A DNA stretch of 64,000 nucleotides, taken from Daedaleopsis sinensis (Eukaryota; Basidiomycota; Agaricomycetes; Polyporales; Polyporaceae). The position numbers and the translations under genes were made by a program. The notes beneath the pieces are model-generated. The model saw only the letters and a list, made by a program, of their open reading frames with translations, was not told where the DNA came from and made no database searches. The stretch spans positions 186,001-250,000 of the forward strand of contig CM066311.1 in the NCBI GenBank assembly GCA_033807695.1. The letters are read 5' to 3'. Shown piece after piece: positions 35,637 to 47,742 of the stretch; position 1 is the first letter of the stretch, and the number at the start of each line of letters is the position of its first letter.

Positions 35637-36689
35637 CTACGACTCCTCCTTCTTCACAACGTCCGAGTCTTCGTCAATGACCTCAGAAATTGGCTCTTCT
35701 ACCTCGGCCACCACAGCAGCCATCTCCTCCTCCTTCACGCCTTTACTCTCGCGCAACCACCGCTTAAGCACACACTCACCCTTGCCGCCGCTACTGCCCT
35801 TGCAGCCCTTGCAGCGGCGGCCGTGGCCGACCATGAGGACGTGCAGGCCGTACTTGAGCTCATCCGGGATGTGTAAGTCGAGGTGCGCCTGTGCCGTCAC
35901 TCGGTCGGCTTTGGGCGGCACCCAGCCCAGGAGGCGCGACAGCCGGAAGACGTGCGTGTCGACGGGAAAGGACGAGCGCCCCAGACAGAACAGGAGCACG
36001 CACGAGGCCGTCTTGGGGCCGACCCCGTCGTACGAGACGAGCTCCTGCATGGCCTCTTCGTTCGTCGCCCCGACCTTGACATTACGTTGGCCCTTGCCCG
36101 TGCTCGTGCCCTCGTTCGCGGCGGTGCGAGGCTTCGCGCCCGCGAGGTGCTGCAGCGAATACGCCCCGTGCCGGGCGTGCACCTCCCGCAGTATATTCTG
36201 GATCACGCCCGCCTTCTTGTTCGCGAGCCCGCCCGTGCGGATCGCAGCGACGACGTCCGCGCGGTCCGCGCCCGCGATCGCCGCGAAGTTGTTCCGCCCG
36301 AACCGCGCGTCGAGCCCGCGCTTGGCGGCGGTCGAGTTGCGCGCGGACGTGTTCTGGCTGAGGATGGTGCCGACGAGCGACTCGAGCACGTTCCGCACGC
36401 TGCCGCACGTCTTAGCCGCGTTGTTTGCGTCCGAGGGCACGCGGCGGCGCGCAGCGAGGTCCGGGTGCGTGGTACAGAGGAGGGCGTGCACCTGCGCGGC
36501 CTCGGCGGCGGTGGGGCGGGGAAAGTCCGGGAAAGGCGAGGCGAGAGTGTGCGAGGCTAAGAGCTTGAGTTTCTTAGCTCTCTGGGTCTGGGGTGATGCG
36601 TTGGGGGCATCTGCTGCGTCGCCGACGCGGACAGGGGGGAGCGTCGGAGGTGGGGATGGCGAGCGGGGACGCTTCAATTTGGAGGGCAT
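35637..36689 (-). CDS. HhH-GPD DNA glycosylase, endonuclease III-like
   Basis: A single exon encodes 350 residues from the ATG of MPSKLKRPRSPSP, chosen because it opens a basic, nuclear-type N-terminus. An in-frame ATG at 36857 would add a poly-Ser stretch encoded by a GAGGAG repeat. The core shows the Nth fold: LVGTILSQNTSARNS, then the helix-hairpin-helix VSYDGVGPKTASCVLLFCL with the catalytic-type lysine, and PVDTHVFRLSRLLGW with the catalytic aspartate. It should excise oxidised or mismatched bases in base excision repair. The expected 4Fe-4S cysteine cluster is incomplete. CKGC followed eight residues later by another Cys is present, but the first Cys of the C-x6-C-x2-C-x5-C pattern is missing. 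The C-terminus is acidic. Confidence 0.88.
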   Translation of the reverse strand: MPSKLKRPRSPSPPPTLPPVRVGDAADAPNASPQTQRAKKLKLLASHTLASPFPDFPRPTAAEAAQVHALLCTTHPDLAARRRVPSDANNAAKTCGSVRNVLESLVGTILSQNTSARNSTAAKRGLDARFGRNNFAAIAGADRADVVAAIRTGGLANKKAGVIQNILREVHARHGAYSLQHLAGAKPRTAANEGTSTGKGQRNVKVGATNEEAMQELVSYDGVGPKTASCVLLFCLGRSSFPVDTHVFRLSRLLGWVPPKADRVTAQAHLDLHIPDELKYGLHVLMVGHGRRCKGCKGSSGGKGECVLKRWLRESKGVKEEEMAAVVAEVEEPISEVIDEDSDVVKKEES

Positions 36690-39600
36690 CTCGTTGCCGT
36701 GTATAGGATATGCACTAAAAACTGATTTACTAGCGTGTCTAAAGTATGGAGGGTGTAGTTGAGGCTCAGTGAGGACTTTGCGTGAGGGAGAGGAGGAGGA
36801 GGAGGAAGAGGAGGAGGAGGTCCCGAGGCGACTAAACGGTGGCCACACACGTGGCATTTGCTCCCGACTTCCGAATTCGGCGATTTGACTGTCGATCCCT
36901 ACGTCATCCTAGCTACGCTAAGCGCCGAGTATGCAGTGAGCTGGCAGTGGTAGCGCGCAAGAACGGGCCTTGCTGGGAACGACCATCATCGCTCTTCTTC
37001 CGCTCATCTCATGACCTTTGCAGACGACTGGGCAGTTTATCTGATCCTCCGACCCAGCGGCCTTTCGATTTCCCGGAACAAAGCTCGCAGCTCGCAATCA
37101 GGATAAGAAATACCCGGACGGCAACGGAACAAGGCAGAGCACTCCGAGTCGTCGAGTGCGTCTCCCCAAGACTCATACAAGACTCAAGTCCGAACACGAT
37201 CATATGTCGCGCCGTGTCACCCGCACCTCCCACTAGAATGTGCCGTCATGCCGCCAATGCGCACGGAACCCCTTACGTATATGGCCGCGGACTTCTGCAG
37301 GTCAGAACATGTACATGTAGTACAAGGTGCGTACGAATTGCATATGGCCGTCCGCAGCTCTCGTCAACACCAGGTGTCGTGAGCGTCGCCGGCCTTCTTC
37401 TGGAGCCACCTTTGACAGCGCGTCGCGCGGTATCTAACCGCAATCGCGTCCCGTGGGCCCCGTAATCCCCTTGCCCTCCTGCCAGTGCGATGCCGGGCGC
37501 GCTCGCACGCTGTGGCCACACGCTGCACAGCGCAAATGACCGTGGGCAAACGCTAGATGCCTCCTCTTCTGATCCGGGGCCGACGTACCCGTCCTCGCGC
37601 GCGAACTATACTGCGATGGGCAGCAGATGTCTCCAGATGTCCACCTCGCCGCGGCGATGGCCTGGGGATGTTGTACTCACCGCACGGAAAAGGAGTGACG
37701 GATGGCGGAGAGCGGAGGTGTTCATGCTGGAGCGCTGGAAGGCTGGATGGTGGGATAGCGGAACGCCCGGGAGACTTTGCCTTCTGCGGACTGGATTGGG
37801 ATGCGGAAGCTTGAAGGCTAATGTCTCACCTCGCGTGGGCCCGCACGTTGCACGGTGCACAGTCAATGAGTCATGCGTCGTGGACCTTGGATGACCTTAC
37901 TGGGTGCGCACGCATTGCGTCGTGACGAGATGCTTTCGCCTTCTCAGAGTGCCTCGCTGAGATCGAGAAGTGGGCTTCCCCAGCGCGTTGTGACGGCCCA
38001 TAACTCCTTTAGCTCCGAGGGAGGCTTCCCTACTCGCCACAGGATGTGAAGCAGCACGAAGCATCTGTGCTCGTCTTGAGACTTGCGCACTCAGACTGCG
38101 GCCAGCTCATACGTACGATACGCCGTTCCCCCAGGGCGATAATCGGTGAATACCTTGGATATTCCTCCTCTAGCGCATGATTTCTCGTATTCCTCCGCGA
38201 CGCAAGGCGCACGGCAAGGCTGTGCAGTACAATGTCGGTACGCACATCCGCTCGCGCCTCGTGTACGTGACGACTGACGACCTGTGCCGTCGCCGCAGCC
38301 CACAGGCAGTCCCATGAACTCATGATTCTGCAATGTTCCGACCTGCAGCAGCCCGCTCGATCGTGCTGGAACTAGCGCATGATGAGACTGCGCCCCGCGA
38401 TAACGTCCGTCACGACCTACAAGCGTACGCGCATCCATGTCCGCCCTTAATCTCCCGCACGCCGCCAGGGTCCCCTGGCGTGCGGAGCACTTCAAACGGC
38501 ACGCATTGTCATTGATCCAGAAGACCCTGCGCATCGATATGCCCCTTCGTCCGCAAAGGAGCACCCGGGCTCGAGAGCACGGCCGGTTCGACTCTCAAGG
38601 GTTATCGTCCCCATCACCCGGGCCCCCGCCGATCCGAGTCGAGTCGCGAGCTAGCACAGGCCGAGATGCACCGTGCACGGCGGCGGCTCACATGCTTCCT
38701 CTCCCCCCCGCAGGACCCTGCGCGTCCGCCGGTGGCGGGGCGGCGCGCCATCAGCTGACCCGCCCGCCTGTGCGATGAGATACGGGAAATTAGATAGATG
38801 GAGGGCGGCGCACCTGTGCCACTGTGGCCCCCGCTCGCTTGTGCGAGGTGAGTCTGTGATATTATCTCGGGGATCAGCACACGGGAGCGGCGGAGGGGAA
38901 GGGGAAGGCACGCCGTGGCCTGTGGCGCACCCCGCTAGCTCAGGCTGCTTGCGGGACGGGTCACGGAGAGGGCAACGTGCCCCGCGTAAGTAGGTGGTCG
39001 CGCACGCGCACGGGCCTGCCCGGGTGGTGTTAGGACCTGAGATCAATTGTCACGGGTGGTGGTGGATCAGTTGCTAGGGAGCGGTGGAACGTGCTGAAGG
39101 TGCATATGCATGATACTCGAAACGGAACGGAAGCAGATTGCGCGCGAGGGCTCCGAGCTCCGAGCTGCACTTACTCCGACCCGTGTACGTAGCGTGTAGC
39201 GTGCACCGTGCCGAGCCACCGCCTCGATCGCTCGTGCCGGCTGCAGGTCGCAGTCGCAGACCATGGAATGTGCCCTCCCGAGCCCCCGACTGCGTGCGCT
39301 CGCGTACGCAAATATGTGGCACGCGTGCGGGCTCGCTTGGAGAAACCGTGCCCGTGCCCTCCGCCCTGGCCAAGCGTGGCGAACGCAGGAATACCGAATA
39401 CGCGAATGGAACTTTGGAATTGGAAGGATTTATCTTGGGACCAAACCCGGCCGAGCTTCGTTAACGTGAGCGTGGGTGCGCCCCGCGGGCGTCCCGAGCG
39501 CTCTGGTCCTGCCATACCAGCGGGCGAAGTCCTGACAATCTGACGTGCCTTCCATGGCAAGCTGCGGAGGAGTAATACGTAGGTATTTGCCAGGTGGTAC

Positions 39601-41594
39601 ACTAGTCTGTAGACCGGGCGGTGCGAGTTCGGGCCCTCGGGGACGTCGGACGTCGGGCTAGCGCAGGACGATGACGATGACGATGCTCAGAGTGTGGCGA
39701 TAGACGATAGGCTTTGCGGGGATGTCTTGCCAGCAGCGTTGACGCGGCTGTTCCGTGTATCGCGCAGGCAAGGTTTCGCGTCGAGGCTTCCGACGTCGGA
39801 CGGTGGTTGTATCAACAACTGTTTCGGCACGCCGCATCTATCCATCTCTGCTTCTTCCTTCTGCATCCATCCGCATTCGCAGCTATAGTGCGCACTCGCA
39901 TCCATACCTGTACCGTCACGTCCACACTAGCGTTGGATGTATCTATCCATATTTGCTTCCGAGCAGCAGATAGGCGTGGTGAGATGTGGATGTGGATATG
40001 GATGATCCGACATGCCAGAGCCGACGAACACGGTGCGGAGGAGCCGGACACAGGGAGAGGCTGGGCATCCCAGCGTCTCAACGTAAGTTGGACGAGCGAT
40101 ATCGTCGGTGATGGGATCCGTACTGCTGATCCTTTGCGACAGTCTCCAAACGGCATGCTCAATGCTGCCATATCCGTCCGGCAGGGAGCCCGCGCCCGCC
40201 TTCCGAGCCCCCCGCGCGATCGCGCCGCGAGGCGTGCGGCTGCCCCTCGCGCGCCACCCCGCCGCACTCGCCCTGCAGCTGGCATTGATGATTGCTGGCG
40301 AATCCAGGGATACCGAGCTCTTGGGCGGCGCACGCTCCGGCGCCCAGATGGACCGGGGTGTGTGCGATGCGGCTCGCCTCTGGCCTCAGGCCCGTGCTTC
40401 CGAAGGCGGGTCACACGCGCCGCCTGCGAGTGGGCCGTGGCGCGTGTACGCGTGGGTCGGCCGGGCTTGGGAACGCACTGGAACGCAGCACGCGCACTAA
40501 GCGGGGAGCTCGAAGGCGTGGGCACATAGGTCCGTGCGCAGTGCGGGCGCGCGCGTCGCGGAACCAGATGCGGCAAGGGGGCGGGGTTGGGAGATTGGGT
40601 TGGAGGCGGGGGACGCGGACGAGGGGATCTGCAACACGATCGGGACGAGGCGGGCGACCATATCCACTCTCCAGTCTCTCAGCTGGCTCCTGCCCATTCC
40701 GGACGTCATCGCGGGGCACGCTCGCTCGGACCGGAGGCTCCATATCTGGGGGACTCGCACGCGCGCGAGCGTGGAAACGGTGGTCGGAGTCGGAGAGGGA
40801 GCGCGCGCGCGCGCGTAATCGCCATGGGATCCTGAAAATCCTCGCATTCCGCACATTTCGCCGGTCGTGCATGTGTGCGCGCGCGATCGGCAGTTCCCTC
40901 CCCAATGACTAGTCAAACGGCGCGCGCGAGTCTCAGTTTACGAAAACGGACTGCACGAGGCGGCCGTCGGGCTGTCATCGCGGGCACGAGGAGGAGCGGG
41001 CTGTCCGCGGCTCGCAGGCGGGCCTCATTCACATTGCTTGGGAAGGGACGGTGAACGGGCCAGCGGGGATTGTCGGGGCGCTGCTGGAATTGGCACTGGT
41101 GACTCGGCGTGTGCGTGCGGGCGCGTACGGGGCCTGCACGGGACTTTATCGAGTTTTCCATCTGGCGGTGAGATAACGGCAGGACAAGACAATAAGCACG
41201 CACGGTTCCTGTGTCCCGAGTCGGTGGGCCGGCGAAGGTGGGCGAACAATAAGACAAGTCGGGCGAAGGGGATATTTGGGCCTGTTTGGCAACGGAATGC
41301 AGAGCGGTTTGGGTCCGCACGCGACGACGAGGCTGAGGAGAGAACTCACAATGAACCGATCTCCAGATGCGATCTCGTCCTCGTACGCGGCCGAGGGAGC
41401 GTCCTCCTTCCTAACGTATAAAGATCTCCTTCGTATTGTCTTCGCCCTCCGTCCGTCCAGTGCGCAATTGTTCTCCTCGGGGCCTCTGTGCCACCCCGCC
41501 ATCTCCTCCTGCCGTCTAGGAGCGCGCTATTCTTCAGCCTCGAGGAAACTTGCCTGCGTCTACTTCCTTTTCCCTTCCGCTAACGAGAACAATC
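36690..41594. other. 4.9-kb gene-poor GC-rich stretch
   Basis: No gene is supported. The first part is the glycosylase upstream region, with a GAG-rich tract at about 36792-36825. There is a (GC)n run at about 40800-40817. A TATAAA at 41417-41422 lies 173 bp before the HMG-box start and may be its core promoter. Long frames between 39700 and 40900 are by-products of GC richness. Confidence 0.5.
41417..41422 (+). promoter_or_regulatory. TATA box candidate for HMG-box gene 2
   Basis: TATAAA in a GC-rich context, 173 bp upstream of the ATG, leaving room for a 5' untranslated region of about 140 bases. Confidence 0.45.
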
Positions 41595-43408
41595 ATGCCT
41601 GCTTACCGCACTCGCGACGCCTCTGCGCGCAGTAAGTACCCCCAATTCGTCCCCGCTCCCCCGCCCCGCTCAACGCACTCACCATCGTCCTCGCTATCGT
41701 CCGCGTCGTCCTCGGTATGGTCCGAATCGTCTTCGCACATGTCCGCGTACGTCCTGCCCGCTCGCCCGCCCCGCCCAACAGTCCTCGAAGTGTCGACGGA
41801 CGCCCCACTACCCCCTACCGTTTCCATCATTTCCCCGACGCCGCGCGCCTTCACCTTCCCTATCACCGACACTCGCTTCCCCACCTCGCCGTCCAGTTCG
41901 CCCTTCGAGCCCACCTTGAAGACCATTCCTTCGACGCCACCGCCCCTCCGACCTTTTTCGCCGACCTCGTCCATCGGCTCCGACTCTTCAATTTCTGTTT
42001 TATCTTCACCAACCGCGCCGCCCTCCTCGCAGGCCTCGTCGCATCGCAGGCGTAGATCGACCGCGAGCGACGTCGGGGAGCGCAGGCCAAAGAAGGGCGA
42101 CGACGACTACATCAAGCGGCCAGAGAACGCCTTCATTCTCTTCCGCCGCAGGAAGTGCGAGGAGCGCCAGGCCGCTCAGGAGGAGGACGACGGCGCGTCC
42201 GGCCCCGTCAAGAAGCAGCGCCAGGCGGACCTCTCCAAGACCATCTCCCAGCAGTGGAAGGGCCTCTCGGCCGAGGAGCGCCAGTACTGGGAGGAGCTCG
42301 CAAAGGAGAAGAAGCGCGAGCACGAGGCCATGTACCCCAACTACGTCTACCGCCCCCAGCGGACGAAGGACAAGAAGGGCAAGAAGGGCAAATCGCGCGG
42401 CGGCGAGCACGACACGGACTCGGAGAGCTTCTCCTTCCTCATGCCCGTCTCGTCCTCGCCGCCCCGCAGCCTCTCGCGCGACTTCGGCTCCGCCGCGCAC
42501 GGGCACACCCACGGGCGCCGCGCCGCCTCCGCGCCGACGCCACCGCCCGCGTCCTACGCGATCCAGCTCCCGTCCGTGTGGATGCCCTCGTGCCCGACTT
42601 CGCCCATGCTCGTGCCGCGCATCAGCGGGCGCTCCCCGGCGCCCGTTGCGAACATCCCCGCGCCGACCGAGTCCGCACCATTAACGACGTTCGATTACGC
42701 ACCTAATGACCACCTCTTCACGCCCTCGTACCAGCCGCAGCCGGCGTTCGACGGGAGCACCCTCCAGGTACGTTCTGGTCTCGCGATGTACAGAGCCAGG
42801 AACTGACTTCCCAGCAGCCGTCCGATATCTACCAGAATATGTTCGAAATGTCAGCGCATGGCGGCCCCCTCCTCCACGCACTCACCATCCCCCCACGCGA
42901 CCCGGGCGCGCACACGATGTCGCCCGCGGACGCGATCGCGTCGAGCCTCGTGTCGCCCTCGGACACGTACTCCTCCGGCCTCTCGCCCACGTCCTCGCAC
43001 GGCGGCCCGTTCACGCCCGCAGATGCGCTCCGGATGATGTCCCTGGTCCAGAAGGACGTCCCGGACGGGATCGACGACGACGCGGGCGAGCTGTCACAAC
43101 CGTTCGGGTTCTGGCCCACGGACACGCTCTGGGCGAACATGGAGGGCCTCATGCCCGACTTCTCGCTCGCCTCGATCCCGCCCGTCGAGCTCGGGCTCGG
43201 CCAGTTCGAGGCCATGCCCCAGCCCGGCAGCAACGGCGGCGGGTGCGGCGAGTACAGCATGGCCAACTTCGCGGCGGACGCATTCGACTACGCCGTGGAC
43301 GGCACGCTCCCGCCCACAGAAGAGCACGACTTTGACGACACACCGACGCCAGGGGTCGGCCCGGGCCAGCAGCAGGGGTACGGAGGGATGTTCCACGAAC
43401 ACTGGTGA
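41595..43408 (+). CDS. HMG-box (MATA_HMG type) transcription factor 2
   Basis: Two exons (41595-42767 and 42815-43408) join in phase to 588 residues. After a Ser/Thr/Pro-rich N-terminus (about 150 residues), the HMG box reads DDDYIKRPENAFILFRRRKC, then ADLSKTISQQWKGLSAEERQ, YWEELAKEKKREHEAMYPNY and VYRPQR, followed by a Lys-rich tail (KDKKGKKGKSRGGEHD). The segment between helix 1 and helix 2 is long (QEEDDGASGPVKKQRQ), a trait of one basidiomycete subgroup. The remaining chain is Pro/Ser-rich and probably an activation region. The start sits in a good context (AACAATCATGCC). The 47-bp intron has GTACGT and CCCAG. Targets cannot be read from sequence. It belongs to a different HMG subgroup from the gene at 26.8-28.7 kb. 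Confidence 0.88.
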
Positions 43409-45340
43409 TGACTCTGTCGGCTCGCGCTGGCGTGGGTCGACGCGCTACGGACGCTGTCAGAGTATCGAACTATTCGCATCGCACTCACCGATTTTCTTCC
43501 CTCCTCAGCTACCCCCGCATCCCCTCTCCATCCATCCTCCATCCATCCTCCAGTCCTGCGATCCCGTTTCCTTTGGGGTTTATGTATGCGCACGTCACGC
43601 ATTCCGGCGTCGCCTCGTGTATTTTTGCTGTTCACGCCCCGTTCACGTTCACGTTTGCGTTCATCCGCCACTGTATACGTAGCTTTGTCAGTTCCTCCTC
43701 TCCTCTCTGTCATCATCGCAGTGTACTATCCTCGACCGCCGCCCGCGCGCCGCCCTGCTCTTCCTCCTCCGTAGCATTATCACTGGTCCGTCACGCATCG
43801 CCCACGCACCTCATCGCATTATTTTGCACACGACAACCCCCCCTACCCTTCACTCTTCTCCCGCCACGACACCCCCGCCCACACACCCGTCCCCATACCC
43901 GCCACCGTTCACCGCCATACCTAGTCGCATCGCGGACCCCCCCTCCTCACTTATGACATTATTTGCCGCTTACCGACTCGCCTGTGGTATATATCCCCGC
44001 ACGGAATACAAAGGAAGCGCATAGATGAGATTGACGACTTCTACCGTGTGGCGTGTGGCGTGCTACGAATGGCGAAGATGGGTTGTGCATCGAACTCGGG
44101 CTCCGTGGAGGGGAAGCAAGGACGTTGAAAGACAGGCTTCATGGTGGTGAAGTACAAAGGGCGTAGGGGAGATGGAGGGGCGTTGTGAGCCTCGCGGTGG
44201 CCTGCCAGTGGGAGGCGTTGCCACAGCGCCTCGGACTCTGCCGGCCATCCAGGGAGAGCAACCACTCACATAGAATGATGACCGTTCAGTATTGCTCGTC
44301 GTTGGGAATATATATGTGTACTTGCTGTACGCCTCAGGGTACGGGCTTGGAGGAATCTGGCGGTGAGCATTCGGAAGCGCGATCGTGGTACCCGAAACGC
44401 GGTCACGCGCCGCGCGACTGGAGGACGCGTGAGCCCCCGAAGAGGTTTGAATTGCAGGGAACAAGAACAAGAGAAAGGTGATTAAGAGGCACAATTTTTG
44501 TGTGTATGGATTGAGGACGCACCTAAGTTACTTGTTGACCTAACCATCACTGCCAATCGTCCGTCCACTGCAAGCTTGATACTGCACCGTCCGGTCCGTC
44601 TCCTTGCGTGATAGTGCATTAAGAATGCGCATATATTCCACTAAAAGCGATTCTTCCTAGCAATATGCCCAACGATGATACCACGTCACCGTGTTGAAGC
44701 GCGTAGCCTTGCTTGAAACTTTGTCAGTTAAGAGTCAGCTTTGGTTAGACTGAGTGTATCACGTACCCGGCATACACGGAGGTGGGAGTTCAAGAGCAGA
44801 GAGTGAAGCTTCAAGCTTCAAGGATGATTAAGTACTGCAGGTGCCACTAGAGTGGCCTGGTGGTGGTCGAGAACAAAGTGCATAAGCTCATCGTAACCTT
44901 CCGGAAACGCGCGTCCGGGTGGCCGGCCCGGGGCCGCTGTGAGGAAAACGATAGCGAACTTGGCGTTGAACTTGTTCAAGTTACGAACTCGAGTGAGTTC
45001 CTACGTAGTCGTGATACTAGGTATGAGGCCCCTACCTCGCCTAGGCACACTTACTCTGCAGGCTGCTGCTGGCACTACATTATAGGATTCGAGACCATAT
45101 CACGGTGATACTAGACGACACCGTTCAAGCATTGCCAAGTAGAAGCTCACTGCACATTGGTACTCTGCAACACTTCAACGAAGCCTATGCATAGTACCAC
45201 GTATAAGTATGAGTTACTGGGCTGTAAGACAATCTCCATCACGATAAAGTACATTAAGATGATACACCGAGGTAACGATCACCAGTTTTGTAGAAAGGTA
45301 TCTACTGTAGCTGAATTAAATTAGCAATGCTTGCCATACA
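43409..45340. other. Intergenic stretch, no gene seen
   Basis: This contains the pyrimidine-rich 3' region of the HMG-box gene (43480-43900). A minus-strand frame near 44063-44490 begins with a signal-like hydrophobic run but has no ATG and no domain, so I do not call it. Overlapping GAAGCTTC copies occur near 44809-44822. Confidence 0.45.
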
Positions 45341-47356
45341 TCACGCCGCAGACCGGCCAACGGCGCTGTGCGGAGTCGACGCCGCCGTGACGGTGGACAT
45401 CTCCATGCTCTCGCCCTGCCCGACTCTATCCTCGACATCCCTCATCTTCACCACCAGCACCACCTTCCCTTCCCCCTGCGCCCGATCCTCTCTCCTCTCC
45501 TCTTCCTCTCCATTAGGCTCTTCGTCGAAGTCAAACTCGAACGCATCCCTGCTATACCCGTACGTCGTGTGGTCGAGCGACTCCGCAAGCGAGCCAAGCA
45601 CGCGCTCGAATACGACCGTGTTAACATCGGTGTCGCTCTGCGTGGACGTGGTCATCGCTCCTGTGCCGTCGGCCAAGCCGAGGTGGATCACGCGCCGGTT
45701 AACGGCTTGGAGGTGGAGCAGGAAGCGCGAGACGAGAATTGTGGTGAGGCTGGATGAGGGTTGGGGCGAGAACTTGTGAGACAAAGGAGAGGAGAGGAGC
45801 GAAATAGAACGAACGGCTCGGAAAATTGGGTGACGTAATTTACGTTGCCGATCGAGTACTCGATCTTAAACGTTTAAACCATCGTCAATGAGTGCAGTTG
45901 AGCAAGAGCGTTATGGACATCTGTGTGCGACGTACCGAGAGCAAGGCTAATGTCAAGTGCAACGTATTCAGGAAGGCGAGAACCCTGAAGAAGCACTCAA
46001 AGGTGAGTCCCCTGATGAACAGGCCAGAGCCACTTTCGTGCAATGACTGTACTCACACAAAGTAGATTGTCCCTGCACACCGAGCACGAATGAGTTGCGA
46101 GAAGACAAGGTGAGGACTCAAGAATTGTGGGTGCTCACCGTCGCGAAGAAGCACGGTCATAAAGCGGTTCTTCACCATCGGATGCTCCACTACCACTCTG
46201 CGGTACATGTTAAACCAGGTGACGTAGACAAGAAGGATGTCCGCTGCAATGAGGCATGTTCGGGACGCAATTGTCACTAAGTGTCAGACACGCGGTCGGT
46301 TAGCCACGACGCAAGACACTTCAAACGAAACATACGTCTGTGGAAAAAATATCAAGTATCAGCACGTAGTGGGCAGAGCTTCCGTCATCGAAGAAACGTA
46401 CTTCTTGCGAAGCTCTGTAGGGACGTCGTCCGAAGTGAGACATCCCGTTATCGGGTTAGTCACGCCTGTAAAGTTGAAGTGGAAATGTGCCTAGCGGCGC
46501 GTGGTCAGTATCATCCAGAAACAGCACAAAGAGACGAACAGAACATACATAATTTACTCCAACAGGCACACACGACAGCAGGAATATGAGTGTCGACAGT
46601 AGTTTGTTCCGCGTGAGCGCAAAAGCGCGGAGACCAGAGAATACTGGCGAGGGGGTGGTGAGCTCGGTACAACGCTTTTTGATAGCACGTAACCTGGTGG
46701 AAATGACGTACTTGCCCAGGGCACATACTGAAAGATACCGAATACCCTGGCCGAAATAGCTATCGGCGGACAACTGCATCACATTACTCGTCGTCAGTCC
46801 TCAGGAGTCCATCGCGCGAGTGTGCGATAGAGACATACTCCTACAGGTCACCGCGTGTGCAACGAGATAGAGTTGCATTTAGTCGTCCCATGCACCAAAT
46901 CGCCGCACGCACCTTCTCCGATATCGGCAGGTTCAGCATCAGGCCCCAAATGTTGTTGACCAGGTTCATGTACCGGTTGAAGTAGAAGAGCACGGCCGCC
47001 CCCGTTAGCCGACCCCGCCAGAACAGCTGGGTCTCCCGCGCGAACGTGATGATATACTCATATACGACGAGCACTGCAGGACGCGGGTCCGGATGCGTGG
47101 TGAATATTTGCAAGAAGAAATACCATTTTTGAGTGGCCACCGGGGACGAGGGAGGTCTCAGAGGGTCTCAGATGAGCACATACCTGACCCAGCGTTTGCA
47201 CAGTAGTTGGACGTGAGCCTGTGGGAGTCCATAGGATAATACGAGGCCGCCAACGATCAATTTTGTGCATAGTCCAAAACGCGCCTGGAGGACAGGTGAG
47301 ACGCACCTCGCGATACTGATCGCAATTATGACAGCCCGTTCATCTTCAGTCGACAT
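45341..47356 (-). CDS. DUF6533 membrane protein, copy 1 (minus)
   Basis: The spliced model gives about 385 residues. Family hallmarks in order: TSNYCANAG, VLVVYEYIITFARETQLFWR, GAAVLFYFNRYMNL, FQYVPWAIFSGLRAFALTR, TGVTNPITGCL, KLTIASRTCLIAADILLVYV, LLRDGTIYFVVLAFLNTLHL, FSEPLTTILVSRFLLHLQAV. The hydrophobic pattern suggests about seven membrane helices and a charged C-terminal tail ending AVGRSAA. Function is unknown for the family, which is strongly expanded in Agaricomycetes. The reading frame needs two 2-nt exons: GA (about 46840-46841, between TGTAG and GTATGT) supplying part of an Asp before CPPIAIS, and AC (about 46335-46336, between CCACAG and GTATGT) supplying part of Lys-Leu before TIASR. 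Exon 1 (47307-47356) is 50 nt, as in copy 2. Confidence 0.82.
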
Positions 47357-47688
47357 CGTCGTTTTTTGCCGTCGTAAGAGATGTGGCGGTGTTCGTACCT
47401 AGTCGTAGTCAGAGCCGTGCTGAAGACCGCTGCCCGGTCGCGACGCGCTCAGAAGGACAGACTCAGAGGGGAGCGCGAGCGGAGGGAGAACATGCGCGAT
47501 GGTGATGACGCCCTATAAGTAGAAGGGCAGGGGACTCGGTAACATGAGAACTACTTAGCGCGGCCGACGTACCTGATGATATATGATATCTCAGTGGCAC
47601 ACTGCTAGATCGCTAGACCTCCTTAGTGCGAGAAAAGATAGCCCCTGCCCTGTCCCGATGCAGCTGAGCATAACTTCGTGCAATGACA

Positions 47689-47742
47689 TGGTCTCGTACC
47701 CAGACGTGCGGGTTCAAACTCGCACGTCTGGGTACGAGACCA
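47689..47742. mobile_element. 54-bp fold-back MITE with 9-bp target duplication
   Basis: The arms 47689-47710 and 47721-47742 are perfect 22-bp inverted repeats beginning TGGTCTCGTACCCAGACG, around a 10-base loop GGTTCAAACT. The element is flanked on both sides by the identical 9-mer GCAATGACA (47680-47688 and 47743-47751). A 9-bp duplication is the length made by Mutator-like (MULE) transposases. The element codes for nothing and would need an enzyme in trans. Confidence 0.85.

Noticed and set aside
35449..36762. 437-codon plus-strand frame antisense to the DNA glycosylase
   Set aside because: It is a composition shadow of a GC-rich gene. The minus strand carries the catalytic HhH and VDTH motifs, and the plus frame has no domain.
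36690..36857. N-terminal extension of the DNA glycosylase to an upstream ATG
   Set aside because: The added residues include a run of ten serines encoded by a GAGGAG microsatellite and no conserved sequence. The downstream ATG opens a typical basic N-terminus.
26755..43408. Mating-type locus
   Set aside because: HMG-box genes are present, but I found no homeodomain pair, pheromone receptor or short CaaX pheromone precursor in the window.
44063..44494. Signal-peptide-like minus-strand frame
   Set aside because: There is no ATG before the hydrophobic segment, and an exon end would fall at once after it. No family resemblance.
47689..47742. tRNA or tRNA-derived SINE, because the loop resembles a B-box
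   Set aside because: No A-box, acceptor stem or CCA-side structure is present. The perfect inverted repeat and 9-bp duplication fit a transposon better.
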